A DNA stretch of 32,922 nt from Gloeocapsa sp. PCC 73106 (GCF_000332035.1 NZ_ALVY01000187.1:1-32922); one strand, 5' to 3'; numbered from the stretch's first letter, positions 15,126 through 23,907 are shown. A program made the numbers and translations. The notes: generated by a model from the sequence alone, not told the origin.

Positions 15126-16093
15126 TCTAAAGCTTGAGCGATAACTCTAGCATCAGCTTGAGGTAAATGAGCGTGTTCACTGATGTATCTTTTCCAGGCT
15201 CTACTTCCAGGTTCTCCAGTGAATAAATGCAGTAGATGACGACTGATAGAGTTGAGGGAGAAGCCAGAATTCAAGCAATTTTCAATGTAAGGAAGCATTT
15301 GAGCTACTATCTCGGGACGAGTGGGGGGTTTGTATTGGGCGCCATAAATCTCCCGGTCTACCGTAGCTAGGAAATAGGGGTGATCGTAAGCTGCTCTACC
15401 AATCATTACCGCGTCTACTAATTCTAGTTGCTCTTGTATTTCTGAGAGTTTAGTGATACCTCCGTTGATTTCAATGTACAAATGGGGAAAGTCTCGTTTC
15501 AAACGATGGACTAAATCGTAGCGTAGTGGTGGAATACTACGGTTTTCTTTGGGACTTAGACCTTTTAACCAGGCTTTGCGCGCGTGAACAGTAAAACGAC
15601 TACAACCGGCTTCGGCTACAGTTTGAACGAATTGAGTTAAATCTTCATAGCGATCGCGATCGTCTACCCCAATCCGATGTTTAACCGTGACGGGAATTGT
15701 CACCGCTTTGGTCATCTTTTCTACCGCAGTGGCTACTAAAGAGGGATTTAACATCAAACAAGCGCCAAAGTTACCCGATTGGACTCTAGGACTAGGACAA
15801 CCTACGTTGAGATTAACTTCGTCATAACCCCAATCTTGAGCGATCCGCGCGCATGCGGCTAGTTGTTCTGGATTATCTCCTCCTAACTGCAAAGACAGAG
15901 GTTTTTCCGCTAGATCAAAGCCCAAAAATTTAGAGCGATCGCCGTAAATAATCGCTCCTGTGGTAATCATTTCTGTGTATAGTAAGGTATGGCGCGTGAT
16001 CAAGCGGATAAAGTAGCGAAAATGGCGATCGGTGCGATCCATCATGGGGGCAACGCTGACAAGATTGGGTAATATACTCACTATTTTTAACAC
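15068..16093 (-). CDS. dusA: tRNA-dihydrouridine(20/20a) synthase DusA
   Basis: 341 residues. FMN-binding VAPMMDRTDRHFRYF at the N-terminus is the DusA-specific form, LNVGCPSPRVQSGNFGACLM carries the catalytic cysteine (GACLM), and VKHRIGVDD, FTVHARKAWLKGLSPKENR and EINGGI follow in the usual order. It reduces uridines in tRNA D-loops using NADPH and FMN. The family core ends around AHLPQADARVIAQAL; the last 20 or so residues (Ser/Gly-rich) are encoded over the 58-bp overlap with the convergent lapA-like gene and look like a recent tail extension. Confidence 0.93.
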   Translation of the reverse strand: MLKIVSILPNLVSVAPMMDRTDRHFRYFIRLITRHTLLYTEMITTGAIIYGDRSKFLGFDLAEKPLSLQLGGDNPEQLAACARIAQDWGYDEVNLNVGCPSPRVQSGNFGACLMLNPSLVATAVEKMTKAVTIPVTVKHRIGVDDRDRYEDLTQFVQTVAEAGCSRFTVHARKAWLKGLSPKENRSIPPLRYDLVHRLKRDFPHLYIEINGGITKLSEIQEQLELVDAVMIGRAAYDHPYFLATVDREIYGAQYKPPTRPEIVAQMLPYIENCLNSGFSLNSISRHLLHLFTGEPGSRAWKRYISEHAHLPQADARVIAQALDHTQSSSSGSGSEGGVMMR

Positions 16094-16153
16094 CTGGATA
16101 TAACGCGCTTAAGCAAAGCAAAATAAATATCTAAATTTCAACAATCCCTAACT

Positions 16154-16543
16154 ATGTCTACCGATATTAAACAACTTATCCCAGCTAGTAAGTCTGATGT
16201 AATTATCTATATGCCCTATTATGGTAAAGATAAACACAGAACCCTACCACTAGCAATTAGTCTTTATCAACAGGGACTTCTAGAAGGAGAACGTCAAATC
16301 GAAGGAGGAGAAAATCTCAGTTTTGTGGCTACTTGGGGTGTATCTTCGTTACCATCAGAGTTAACTCGGTGCAGTTTGCAATTTGAACGTGATGCAGAGT
16401 ATCGTTATGAGATGACTATCGAAAATTCAGAATTTATCGATCATCTCATTGATATCATATTAAATTATGATCGCACTCGCCTAGTGGATTTTCCCCGTAC
16501 TTTTTATAAAAAATTGCTCAACTTTGTGGATGAAAAAGTCTGA
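16154..16543 (+). CDS. EbsA-like pilus biogenesis protein (probable)
   Basis: 129 residues. The segments VIIYMPYYGKDKHRTLPLAI, GLLEGERQIEGG and FVATWGVSSLPSELTRC resemble, as far as I recall, EbsA of Synechococcus elongatus, a cyanobacteria-specific soluble protein needed for type IV pilus assembly and for biofilm self-suppression. There are no membrane segments or signal peptide. It is divergent from dusA, with 60 bp between, and its end overlaps the DRTGG protein gene by 20 bp, so the two are probably cotranscribed. The name rests on memory of the family; otherwise it is a conserved cyanobacterial protein. Confidence 0.6.
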   Translation: MSTDIKQLIPASKSDVIIYMPYYGKDKHRTLPLAISLYQQGLLEGERQIEGGENLSFVATWGVSSLPSELTRCSLQFERDAEYRYEMTIENSEFIDHLIDIILNYDRTRLVDFPRTFYKKLLNFVDEKV

Positions 16544-17615
16544 AAACATAGGAAAATATTTATTGATTGCCTCAACAGAAGCCTATAGTGGTAAGTCAGC
16601 CACAATTTTAGGTATCGCTGAGCAATTAAGACAAAAGGGTGTCTCAATTAGTTACGCCAAACCCATCGGGACAGAAAGTTCTCAAGATGCAGAAGCAGAT
16701 GTACGTTTTATCGCAGAAAAATTAGAATTACCACCAACTTCGGTATATTCTCCCCTACTGTTTCTCTCACCAGAAAGTGTTAACAAGGTTTTGACCAAAA
16801 CAGATCAAACCGACTACCCTCAGCAAATTCAAACTTATCTCCAAAATAATCAAACAGACTTGGTAATTATCGAAGGACCAGCAAATCTGTGGGAGGGAAG
16901 TGTCTTTGGTTTAAGTGTACCCCAAATAGCTGATCTGATTAATGCTCCTGTTTTGCTAGTCGCTCCCTATCATCCACTATATCTAGTAGATATCTTAATT
17001 AAGGCTAAAAAAGACCTATCAGAGGATCTGTTGGGAGTAATCATCAACGATGTTCCTCTAGATGAAATAGATAAAGCTACAGATATTTTGAAGCCATTTT
17101 TAACAGAACAGGGTATCGACGTGCTGGGATTAATACCGAGAAATCGGTTGCTACGCAGTATTAGCGTCAGAGAAATTACTAAACAACTCCAAGCTGAAAT
17201 ACTGTGCCGGGGCGATCGCCTAGATCTAATGGTGGAAAGTCTAGCGATTGGTGCTATGAATGTCAACGCAGCCATGGAATATTTCCGACAGTGGAAAAAT
17301 ATGGCAGTAATCACGGGAAGCGATCGCACTGATGTACAATTAGCCGCGTTAGAAAGCTCAACCCAATGTCTCATTTTAACAGGTAATATACCCCCTCAAC
17401 CCTTTGTTTTGAGTAGAGCTGAAGACTTGGAAATACCCATCTTGTTAATTAATCTCGATACTTTGACCACTGTAGAAATTATTGATAATATGTTTGGAAA
17501 AGTCAGAGTACAAGAACCCATCAAAGTAAAGTGTATTCAAGATCTAATTCAACAACATTTTGCTCTACAAAGACTCATAGAAAAGCTGGACCTATCATCT
17601 AATTGCGTTAAATAG
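16524..17615 (+). CDS. P-loop/DRTGG domain protein (phosphotransacetylase N-terminal-like)
   Basis: 363 residues. The N-terminal half is a dethiobiotin-synthetase-like (AAA_26) P-loop domain: YLLIASTEAYSGKSATILGI supplies a modified Walker A (EAYSGKSA), then KPIGTE and a central IIEGPANLWEG. The C-terminal half, about residues 215-330, is a DRTGG domain with AVITGSDRTDVQLAAL. This is the architecture of the N-terminal region of long Pta proteins without the acetyltransferase domain. It may bind a nucleotide or act as a regulator; the reaction is unknown. The third codon (ATG at 16530, MKKSENIG) may be the real start. It follows the EbsA-like gene with overlap. Confidence 0.8.
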   Translation: MWMKKSENIGKYLLIASTEAYSGKSATILGIAEQLRQKGVSISYAKPIGTESSQDAEADVRFIAEKLELPPTSVYSPLLFLSPESVNKVLTKTDQTDYPQQIQTYLQNNQTDLVIIEGPANLWEGSVFGLSVPQIADLINAPVLLVAPYHPLYLVDILIKAKKDLSEDLLGVIINDVPLDEIDKATDILKPFLTEQGIDVLGLIPRNRLLRSISVREITKQLQAEILCRGDRLDLMVESLAIGAMNVNAAMEYFRQWKNMAVITGSDRTDVQLAALESSTQCLILTGNIPPQPFVLSRAEDLEIPILLINLDTLTTVEIIDNMFGKVRVQEPIKVKCIQDLIQQHFALQRLIEKLDLSSNCVK

Positions 17616-17636
17616 CAGTAAAACGTAGTAAATAAC

Positions 17637-17844
17637 TGTAAATAGGAGTTGCCATCCGTGAAAATAAAGAGGTAAAATATGAGTATCTCAGAAGCTACTA
17701 GTGCATAAAGTACTATCAAAGCTTAGGAAGTTGAGATACTTAGGTTTTAAAAGCCTGTTTGGCAACAAGCAGGTTTGCTGGGTACGCTATGAGTCGAAGG
17801 ACCCCGTATTCAGTAATGGAGTGTGGCACCTCCTGTGTTTTACA
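17637..17844 (+). ncRNA. Structured RNA of unknown class (multi-branch fold)
   Basis: The two ends pair: TGTAAA (17637-17642) with TTTACA (17839-17844), AGGAGTTGCCA (17644-17654) with TGGCACCTCCT (17824-17834, one mismatch), and TCC (17655-17657) with GGA (17818-17820). Inside are P2, an 11-bp stem (17680-17690 with 17732-17742) topped by further pairs 17692-17696/17720-17724 and 17699-17704/17710-17715; P3, 10 bp (17751-17760 with 17767-17776, loop GGCAAC); and P4, about 10 bp (17777-17786 with 17805-17814). Roughly seven pairs are G-U on the plus strand and would be A-C on the minus strand, so the RNA reads plus. No protein frame explains the region. It lacks the hallmarks I know for tmRNA, RNase P RNA and SRP RNA, and it is branched rather than the 6S rod. 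An IscB-type omega (HEARO) RNA is one possibility, but no IscB gene is near. Confidence 0.65.
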
Positions 17845-17870
17845 TGTTCAATTAGCTTTAGATTTTGGTA

Positions 17871-17883
17871 GTTGCTAGGCAAC
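17871..17883. repeat. Small inverted repeat downstream of the structured RNA
   Basis: GTTGC-TAG-GCAAC, a perfect 5-bp stem with 3-nt loop. No T-run follows, so it is not a convincing terminator. It lies about 105 bp before the likely start of the flavoprotein gene. Confidence 0.4.
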
Positions 17884-17988
17884 AATAGCTGATCTAATGC
17901 TGTACACATGGTGAGACCAAAAACTACGGTTTACTCCGTTTTACTACGGTTTAAGCGTGTCACCTACAACTACCTATCACCAGTTAAA

Positions 17989-19212
17989 ATGAGAGGACGA
18001 GTAGTGGTAATTGGGGGTGGCGCGGCAGGTGTGTTCGCTGCTATCCAATGCGCAGAACTCAATCCCCAACTAGAAGTAAGCCTTTTAGAAGCGGGACGTC
18101 AGCTACTGAGTAAAGTCAAAATTTCCGGGGGTGGTCGCTGTAACGTCACCCATCACTGCTTTGAACCGGCAACTTTGATACAATCTTACCCCAGAGGTGG
18201 TCAAGCTTTACGGGGCGCTTTTACTCGCTTTCAACCCCAAGATACCATTGCTTGGTTCGCTCGACGCGGGGTTAAGTTAAAAACCGAAGCTGATGGTCGA
18301 ATGTTCCCAGTAACCGATGACTCTCAAACGATTGTTGACTGCTTAATTCAAAGCGCTTTACAAGCTAAGGTTCAACTACGAACTGGTACAGCAGTGAAGG
18401 GAGTAACTAAAATTAATGACCGTTTTAGTCTGGAGTTGAATACTCTGGAAATTCTCAGGGGCGATCGCTTACTTATCGCTACGGGAAGTCACCCCTCGGG
18501 TCATCGTTTTGCTCAACGTCTGGGTCACCAAATTCAGCCCCTTGTTCCTTCTCTATTTACTTTTACCATCCGCGATTCACGTCTGGAGGGTTTAGCAGGG
18601 TTGAGTGTTCCACAAGCTACCCTCAGTCTCAATTTACCCAAATCGAAATTAGTCCAAACCGGACCCCTACTGATTACCCACTGGGGTTTAAGTGGTCCTG
18701 CTGTCTTAAAATTATCCGCTTGGGGAGCTAAAATACTGTTTGACCATCACTATCAGATGTCTTTGCTCATTAACTGGTTACCTGGAGAACATCCTGACTC
18801 TCTCAAAGAAAAACTGATTAAACTTAAAACGGAAATTCCCAAGAAACAAGTCAATTCTTTTTCTCCCATTGACTTACCGAAAAGATTATGGCAACGTTTT
18901 TTAGAAGTTAGCGACGTCCCCGCTAAAACTCTCTGGTCTGAATTACCTAACAGCAAGATTCAGCAATTGAGTCAGGAAATTACCCAGGGTCGTTTCCAAA
19001 TCCAAGCTAAAGGCGCATTTAAGGAAGAATTCGTCACCTGTGGTGGTGTTTCTCTCAAAGAGGTCAATTTCAAAACTATGGAGAGTAAAATCTGTCCCGG
19101 TTTATATTTTGCTGGTGAGGTTCTCGATATCGATGGTGTCACCGGAGGGTTCAATTTTCAAAGCGCTTGGACTACAGGTTGGTTGGCGGGTCAAGCTTTA
19201 GCTGAGGGCTAA
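17989..19212 (+). CDS. NAD(P)/FAD-dependent oxidoreductase, HI0933/YhiN family
   Basis: With the chosen ATG the protein begins MRGRVVVIGGGAAGVFAAI, placing the FAD-binding GxGxxG motif at residue 9, as in relatives; the frame is open 27 codons further upstream, but that extension (rich in basic residues, with two near-copies of CTACGGTTTA in the DNA) does not look like protein. Other family marks are KISGGGRCNVTHH, the central GLSGPAVLKLSAWG, and the C-terminal YFAGEVLDIDGVTGGFNFQSAW flavin-contact region. About 407 residues, the usual family length. The physiological substrate of this family is not settled. Confidence 0.88.
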   Translation: MRGRVVVIGGGAAGVFAAIQCAELNPQLEVSLLEAGRQLLSKVKISGGGRCNVTHHCFEPATLIQSYPRGGQALRGAFTRFQPQDTIAWFARRGVKLKTEADGRMFPVTDDSQTIVDCLIQSALQAKVQLRTGTAVKGVTKINDRFSLELNTLEILRGDRLLIATGSHPSGHRFAQRLGHQIQPLVPSLFTFTIRDSRLEGLAGLSVPQATLSLNLPKSKLVQTGPLLITHWGLSGPAVLKLSAWGAKILFDHHYQMSLLINWLPGEHPDSLKEKLIKLKTEIPKKQVNSFSPIDLPKRLWQRFLEVSDVPAKTLWSELPNSKIQQLSQEITQGRFQIQAKGAFKEEFVTCGGVSLKEVNFKTMESKICPGLYFAGEVLDIDGVTGGFNFQSAWTTGWLAGQALAEG

Positions 19213-19345
19213 GTACTGTTAACTAGAAATTGCCTGGGATATTTCTACTTTCAGTGTTATTACTCAAACTACAGAAAATCAATAGGTCTTCACAATAGCT
19301 TATTTACATGAAATTTGAAACAAATTGAAGATTAAGGAGTGGAAA

Positions 19346-19663
19346 ATGTATCAACTGCCCCTAAATTTTGAACAAATATTGACACTGGTAAAACAACTAC
19401 CAGAGGAAGATAAATTGAGACTCAACCAAATCTTAAAAAAAGATAATCAAAATATCATAAAAAAATGGCAATATCTGATAGAACATCACCAAGAATTAGA
19501 CGAACTAAATCCATTATCAAACAGCGAAATTGACACGATTTGCCAGTATTTAGCAGAGCATAACCAAACTCGTCCTCTGATACAATCTGAGCAAAAAATA
19601 GGGATTACTGATAACTTTAATGACTCCCTGCCTGATGATATTTTAAAATCTTTTTATGAATGA
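19346..19663 (+). CDS. Antitoxin of a type II toxin-antitoxin pair
   Basis: About 105 residues. The ATG at 19346 has AAGGAG six bases ahead (19334-19339), a strong ribosome site, and gives MYQLPLNFEQILTLVKQLP, which is the way many small antitoxins of this kind begin (hydrophobic xxLPxExxxxLxxxL pattern, DUF2281-like). The frame is also open from a TTG at 19325, which is less likely. The rest is rich in Asn, Gln and charged residues with no clear DNA-binding fold. Its stop overlaps the toxin start by 4 bp (ATGA), the usual arrangement for coupled toxin-antitoxin genes. Confidence 0.75.
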   Translation: MYQLPLNFEQILTLVKQLPEEDKLRLNQILKKDNQNIIKKWQYLIEHHQELDELNPLSNSEIDTICQYLAEHNQTRPLIQSEQKIGITDNFNDSLPDDILKSFYE

Positions 19664-20055
19664 AAATACTCCTTGATACTCATATTTTTTTATGGCTCAT
19701 TGACGGGGATGATCACCTAGATTCTCTTTGGCAAGAGGAAATTAACAACCCTCATAACCAAATATTTTTAAGCGTGGTTTCTGTTTGGGAATGTATTATT
19801 AAACATCAAATAGGAAAATTGAATTTTCCCCAATCTCCTGAAATTTATCTCCCTCAAAAAAGAAAAGAACATCTTATTAAAAGTTTAGCTATTAATGAAA
19901 AAAGTCTTCATCATCTTAAAGAATTACTATTGTTACACAAAGATCCATTTGACCGTCTTTTAATCTCTCAATCTTTACAAGATAATTTGACAATTATGAC
20001 CAAAGATAAGGCTATTTTAGAGTATCCGAATCTTAATATTTTTAGGCTCTCCTAG
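19660..20055 (+). CDS. VapC-like PIN-domain ribonuclease toxin
   Basis: 131 residues, the normal size for VapC. The PIN catalytic acids are all present: Asp6 (MKILLDTHIF), Glu44 (SVVSVWECIIK), Asp98 (DPFDRLLI) and Asp116 (MTKDKAI). It would be a magnesium-dependent endoribonuclease held in check by the preceding antitoxin. Base composition is more AT-rich than the flanking housekeeping genes and the pair lies between two core genes, which fits horizontal acquisition. The RNA target cannot be read from sequence. Confidence 0.88.
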   Translation: MKILLDTHIFLWLIDGDDHLDSLWQEEINNPHNQIFLSVVSVWECIIKHQIGKLNFPQSPEIYLPQKRKEHLIKSLAINEKSLHHLKELLLLHKDPFDRLLISQSLQDNLTIMTKDKAILEYPNLNIFRLS

Positions 20056-20103
20056 AATCAGTTAAACCTTTCCCCTTTCCCCCTTCCCCGGACTTGATAT
20101 TAT

Positions 20104-22848
20104 TTATTTTGTCTCCATCCAGTTTTTACCCGAATGTACCTCCACTACCAATGGTACTGAGAGTTGAACTACATTTTCCATAGTTGCTTTAATCTGGGGT
20201 TTTAACTCTTCCCATTCTTGGGGTGGCATTTCTAGAACTAATTCATCGTGGACTTGTAATAATAATCTGGCTTGATAATGATTCAGAATTTCTTGTAGCT
20301 TAATCATGGCCATTTTAATAATATCAGCGCTAGATCCTTGAATGGGAGCGTTAGCTGCAGCCCTAAGTAGCTGACTATCAGAGTAGTTAAGTTTAGAATC
20401 AGGCAAAATCTCCCTACCAAAGTTAAAATAGCGTCTTCTCCCCAAGATGGTGGTGACAAATCCTGAAGCGATCGCTTGTTGTTTGACACCTTCTAGATAA
20501 GCGAATACGTGGGGATATCTCTGACGATAGCGATCGATAAAAGTTTTTCCCTCTGATGCGCTTACTCCTGCTTCTGTTGCAAATTTTTGCGCCCCCATAC
20601 CGTAAATTACCCCAAAGTTAATAATTTTACCTAAACGGCGCTCTTCTGGGGTTATTTCCTGCTTATCTAGTAAAAGCTTAGCTGTTACTGTATGTACATC
20701 CTGATTAGTTTGATAAGCTTCTATTAAGACTGGTTCTTGACTCAAATGAGCGAGGATTCTCAATTCGATTTGCGAATAATCAGCAGCTACTAGTAACCAT
20801 TCACTTTCGGGAATAAAAGCGCGGCGAATTTTACGAGAAAAGGCGGTACGAATGGGAATATTTTGAAGATTGGGATTAGAAGAAGATAGTCTTCCCGTCG
20901 TGGTAATCGTCTGATTAAAACTAGTATGAATACGTTGAGTGTCCGCTCTAACTAGTTGAGGTAAAGCATCTACATAGGTAGATTTGAGTTTAGCTAGGGT
21001 ACGATGGGCTAAGATCTGCTCAATAATAGGATGATCGCCCTGAAGTTTTTCTAAAGTAGCGTGATCTGTAGAATAGCCCGTTTTGGTTTTACGAGACTTA
21101 CGGCGATCTAAACCAAGGCGATCAAATAAAATTTTCTCTAATTGTCTGGGTGAATCCAGATTAAACTCTTCCCCTGCTTGTAAGTAAGCTTGATTTTGAA
21201 TCTGCGCTAATTCTGATTCCAGTTGTTGAGCAAGTTCTGCTAAATAAGGTACATCTAAGCGTATACCTTCGTACTCCATGGCAGCTAAAATAGCTTCTAG
21301 AGGCTGTTCTACTGCTAAGAGTAATTGGTGCAATTCTGGTATAGCTTCTAACTCTTGTTGTAGATGGTGAAAAATAGCTAGAGTGGTGTAAGCATCTATT
21401 CCGCAGTAAATCGCTACTACTGGTATCTCCAAACTAGCGATCGTTTCTCCTTTAGGAATGTTTAAATCTTGATAACTTTTGGCGTGAATTGTCGAGAGAT
21501 AACGATGAGATAAATCTTTTAAATTGTGACTCTGTTCGGGATTAAGTACATAACTAGCTAACATCGTATCAAAAACTACCCCTTCTAATTTGATACCCTG
21601 CGTCCAGAAAACGCTTCGATCAAATTTGGCATTCTGTAATACTTTGGGGTAAGTCGAATTCTCTAAAATCGGTGTTAGTAATAATAATACCTCAGCTAGG
21701 GGTAACTGTTGACCCTGAAGATGTCCCAGAGGAATATAAGCTATATCTGTAAGTTCACTTCCCCAGCAACAACCGATTCCCACAATTTGAGCATCTTTTG
21801 GTTCAACAGAGGTAGTTTCTGTATCCCAAGCGACAGGAGTCTGAGTCTTATTTAAAATATCTAATAAGTCTCTGAGTTTTTGCCGATTATCAATGATTCT
21901 GGGTTTAATTTCCTCTACAGGTGTCTGCCGATTTCCGCTAAATCGCCCCTGTAACTGTTCCAGTTTGCGAGAAAAGGTATTCAATTCCAGTTTAGCGATT
22001 AAAGGCTCTATTTTTTGCCAATCAAAACTCTGGAGTTGACAAGTTTCCAAATCTAAATCTAGAGGAACTTCTAGGATTAATTGAGCTAGCTTTTGGGATT
22101 TAATGGCGTCTTGTTGACCTATGGCTAGTTTTTGGCGAATGTTATCGGGTATTTGAGCTAAATTATGATAGATTTGCTCTAAACTCCCATAGGTAGTTAA
22201 TAATTTAAGAGTAGTTTTCTCTCCAATCCCTCTTACACCGGGAATATTATCGGATTTATCCCCGCATAAAGCTTTATAGTCTACAACTTGTTCTGGTTTA
22301 ATTCCTAGTTTTTCAACTACTTGCTGTGGGTGAATTTCTAGATAACTAACAGTTTTAACCGTAGTGCGATCTAAATAAAGCACAGATATATGGGAGTTGA
22401 CGAGTTGAAACAAGTCGCGATCGCCCGTCATAATCTTAACCCGATAACCCGCTTGAGATGCTTGTTGAGCTAGAGTGGCTAATACATCATCTGCTTCATA
22501 ACCCGAAGCTGTAACTATAGTTAGATTTAAAGCCGAGAGTAATGCTTGTAAATTAACTAAATCAACGCTAAAGTCTTCAGGAGCTTTTTCTCTATCTGCT
22601 TTATAATTTGGATCAGCTTCATGGCGAAAAGTCGGTTCAGCTAAATCAAAAGCGATCGCCAAATACTTTGGTTTTTCTGCTTCCATTACTTGTAACAAAG
22701 AATTAAGAAAGCCAAAAGAGACGCTAGTGGGAATACCCGTAGAGGTGCGTAAAGCCCCACTCTTAGCTGTGGTTAAAGCGTAGTAAGCGCGAAAAGCCAG
22801 AGAATGACCGTCAACTAGTAAAAATACGGATAAATCAGAGTTAGACAT
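20104..22848 (-). CDS. polA: DNA polymerase I
   Basis: 914 residues with all three domains. The N-terminal 5' nuclease (about 1-300) has VDGHSLAFRAYYAL, ASGYEADDVLA and GDKSDNIPGVRGIGEKTT. The 3'-5' exonuclease domain keeps its acids: WDTETTS (ExoI), LQNAKFDRSVF (ExoII) and YCGIDAY (ExoIII), so proofreading is likely intact. The polymerase domain has motif A VAADYSQIELRILAH, motif B RRLGKIINFGVIYGM and motif C VHDELVLEM. The phenylalanine in motif B is the normal residue that selects against dideoxynucleotides. It is transcribed alone, divergent from the aroE side. Nothing is abnormal in its length or motifs. Confidence 0.97.
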   Translation of the reverse strand: MSNSDLSVFLLVDGHSLAFRAYYALTTAKSGALRTSTGIPTSVSFGFLNSLLQVMEAEKPKYLAIAFDLAEPTFRHEADPNYKADREKAPEDFSVDLVNLQALLSALNLTIVTASGYEADDVLATLAQQASQAGYRVKIMTGDRDLFQLVNSHISVLYLDRTTVKTVSYLEIHPQQVVEKLGIKPEQVVDYKALCGDKSDNIPGVRGIGEKTTLKLLTTYGSLEQIYHNLAQIPDNIRQKLAIGQQDAIKSQKLAQLILEVPLDLDLETCQLQSFDWQKIEPLIAKLELNTFSRKLEQLQGRFSGNRQTPVEEIKPRIIDNRQKLRDLLDILNKTQTPVAWDTETTSVEPKDAQIVGIGCCWGSELTDIAYIPLGHLQGQQLPLAEVLLLLTPILENSTYPKVLQNAKFDRSVFWTQGIKLEGVVFDTMLASYVLNPEQSHNLKDLSHRYLSTIHAKSYQDLNIPKGETIASLEIPVVAIYCGIDAYTTLAIFHHLQQELEAIPELHQLLLAVEQPLEAILAAMEYEGIRLDVPYLAELAQQLESELAQIQNQAYLQAGEEFNLDSPRQLEKILFDRLGLDRRKSRKTKTGYSTDHATLEKLQGDHPIIEQILAHRTLAKLKSTYVDALPQLVRADTQRIHTSFNQTITTTGRLSSSNPNLQNIPIRTAFSRKIRRAFIPESEWLLVAADYSQIELRILAHLSQEPVLIEAYQTNQDVHTVTAKLLLDKQEITPEERRLGKIINFGVIYGMGAQKFATEAGVSASEGKTFIDRYRQRYPHVFAYLEGVKQQAIASGFVTTILGRRRYFNFGREILPDSKLNYSDSQLLRAAANAPIQGSSADIIKMAMIKLQEILNHYQARLLLQVHDELVLEMPPQEWEELKPQIKATMENVVQLSVPLVVEVHSGKNWMETK

Positions 22849-22920
22849 TTAATTTAATTGTAAAATTTAGTGAAATAACAGTTAATTGCTGCTATTTTCA
22901 TGATAGATTATTAGCTATGT

Positions 22921-23050
22921 TAGCTAGAGCTTGTCATTACTGCTCTTTTGCTCCCCTCATCTGTGACGTATCAGAAGTGGGATCTTAATTGTTAGGAGTC
23001 CAACTCGCTTGTTTATGATTCTCCCGCCCTCTCTAGGCGGGTTTACTTTT
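22921..23050 (+). ncRNA. Candidate small RNA between polA and aroE
   Basis: The 209-bp intergenic region contains a plus-strand terminator-like hairpin (23023-23041) although no plus-strand gene precedes it. A weak promoter, TTGCTG (22886-22891) and TATTAG (22909-22914) with 17-bp spacing, would start an RNA near 22921. The only frame in it, 23 codons from 22917, has no ribosome site. Evidence is thin, resting mostly on the orphan terminator. Confidence 0.3.
23023..23050 (+). terminator. Terminator-like hairpin facing the end of aroE
   Basis: CCCGCC (23023-23028) and GGCGGG (23036-23041) with a 7-nt loop, followed by TTTACTTTT on the plus strand. On the minus strand, 16 nt past the aroE stop, it would also stop aroE transcripts, though with no U-run; it may be bidirectional. 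Confidence 0.55.
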
Positions 23051-23057
23051 GCCCTTG

Positions 23058-23906
23058 TTAAAGTCCGAGATAATCTTTAAGGGATTGACGCATAATTTCC
23101 ACGGGAAGAGGGCGTTGTAACCAGATTCCTAAGGCGATCGCTCCCTGATTGACCAACATTTCCAAACCATCTAAAGCGATCACACCTTGTTTTTGAGTTT
23201 CTAACAGTAGCTTGGTGGGGTTAGGTATATAAATTAAATCATAGACGATCGCCCCCGGTTGTATCAACCCGATTAAGCTAGATTCTATTGGACTTGCATC
23301 GGTGTCAGGATACATCCCCACGGGAGTAGTATTAATCAATAGTTCGGTTTCTGGTAAGAGTTCAGGGAGACAGGAAGAATCATAGGAGGTTATTTCGGAC
23401 CAATTAGCGGCAAAATCTGCTAATTTCTGCAAATTACGACCAACTACCCTAATTTCTGGACAACCCAAACGCTTTAAAGCGACTACAACCGCTCTAGCTG
23501 CGCCACCATAACCGAGCACCAGAGGCTTAATTTCGTGCCAAGGACGCTCAATCTCTCTCAAAGGGGCAAGAAACCCCTCTACGTCGGTATTAGTACCCTG
23601 CCAATGCGTAGCCTCACGCCAAACGGTGTTAGTAGCGCCTACCATTTGCGCGAGGGGAGAAATTTCCCTCAAAAAAGGGATTATGGCTTGTTTATGGGGA
23701 ATAGTGACGTTAAAACCCTGACAGTTAATAGCTTGTAACCCAGCGATCGCCCCTCCTAAGTCGGCAGATTTAACAGCAAAAGGAACGTATACATAATCTA
23801 ATCCTAGGGCTTTAATCGCCGCGTTGTGCATCACCGGTGACAGGGAATGCTCAATCGGATCTCCTATTACTCCTAAAAGTTTGGTTTTACCCGTAATTAT
23901 CTCCAT
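23058..23906 (-). CDS. aroE: Shikimate dehydrogenase
   Basis: 282 residues. Begins with KTKLLGVIGDPIEHSLSPVM, the shikimate-binding SLSP motif, then GFNVTIPHKQA with the catalytic Lys, GATNTVW, and the NADP-binding LGYGGAARAVVVAL. LINTTPVGMYP and the C-terminal EMLVNQGAIALGIW are also standard. It reduces 3-dehydroshikimate to shikimate with NADPH. The start lies 1 bp after the glmM stop, so it is the last gene of the lnt-glmM-aroE unit. Confidence 0.96.
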   Translation of the reverse strand: MEIITGKTKLLGVIGDPIEHSLSPVMHNAAIKALGLDYVYVPFAVKSADLGGAIAGLQAINCQGFNVTIPHKQAIIPFLREISPLAQMVGATNTVWREATHWQGTNTDVEGFLAPLREIERPWHEIKPLVLGYGGAARAVVVALKRLGCPEIRVVGRNLQKLADFAANWSEITSYDSSCLPELLPETELLINTTPVGMYPDTDASPIESSLIGLIQPGAIVYDLIYIPNPTKLLLETQKQGVIALDGLEMLVNQGAIALGIWLQRPLPVEIMRQSLKDYLGL

Positions 23907-23907
23907 T

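Noticed and set aside
17637-17844. Possible tmRNA, RNase P RNA, SRP RNA or 6S RNA
   Set aside because: No tRNA-like ends or tag frame, no GGAAAGTCC-like P4 region, no GGAAG SRP tetraloop region of the usual form, and the fold is branched instead of the 6S rod. Kept as an unassigned RNA.
22917-22988. A 23-codon plus-strand peptide beginning MLARACHYCSF
   Set aside because: No ribosome site, no known match, and chance frames of this length are common; the interval is better treated as possible RNA.
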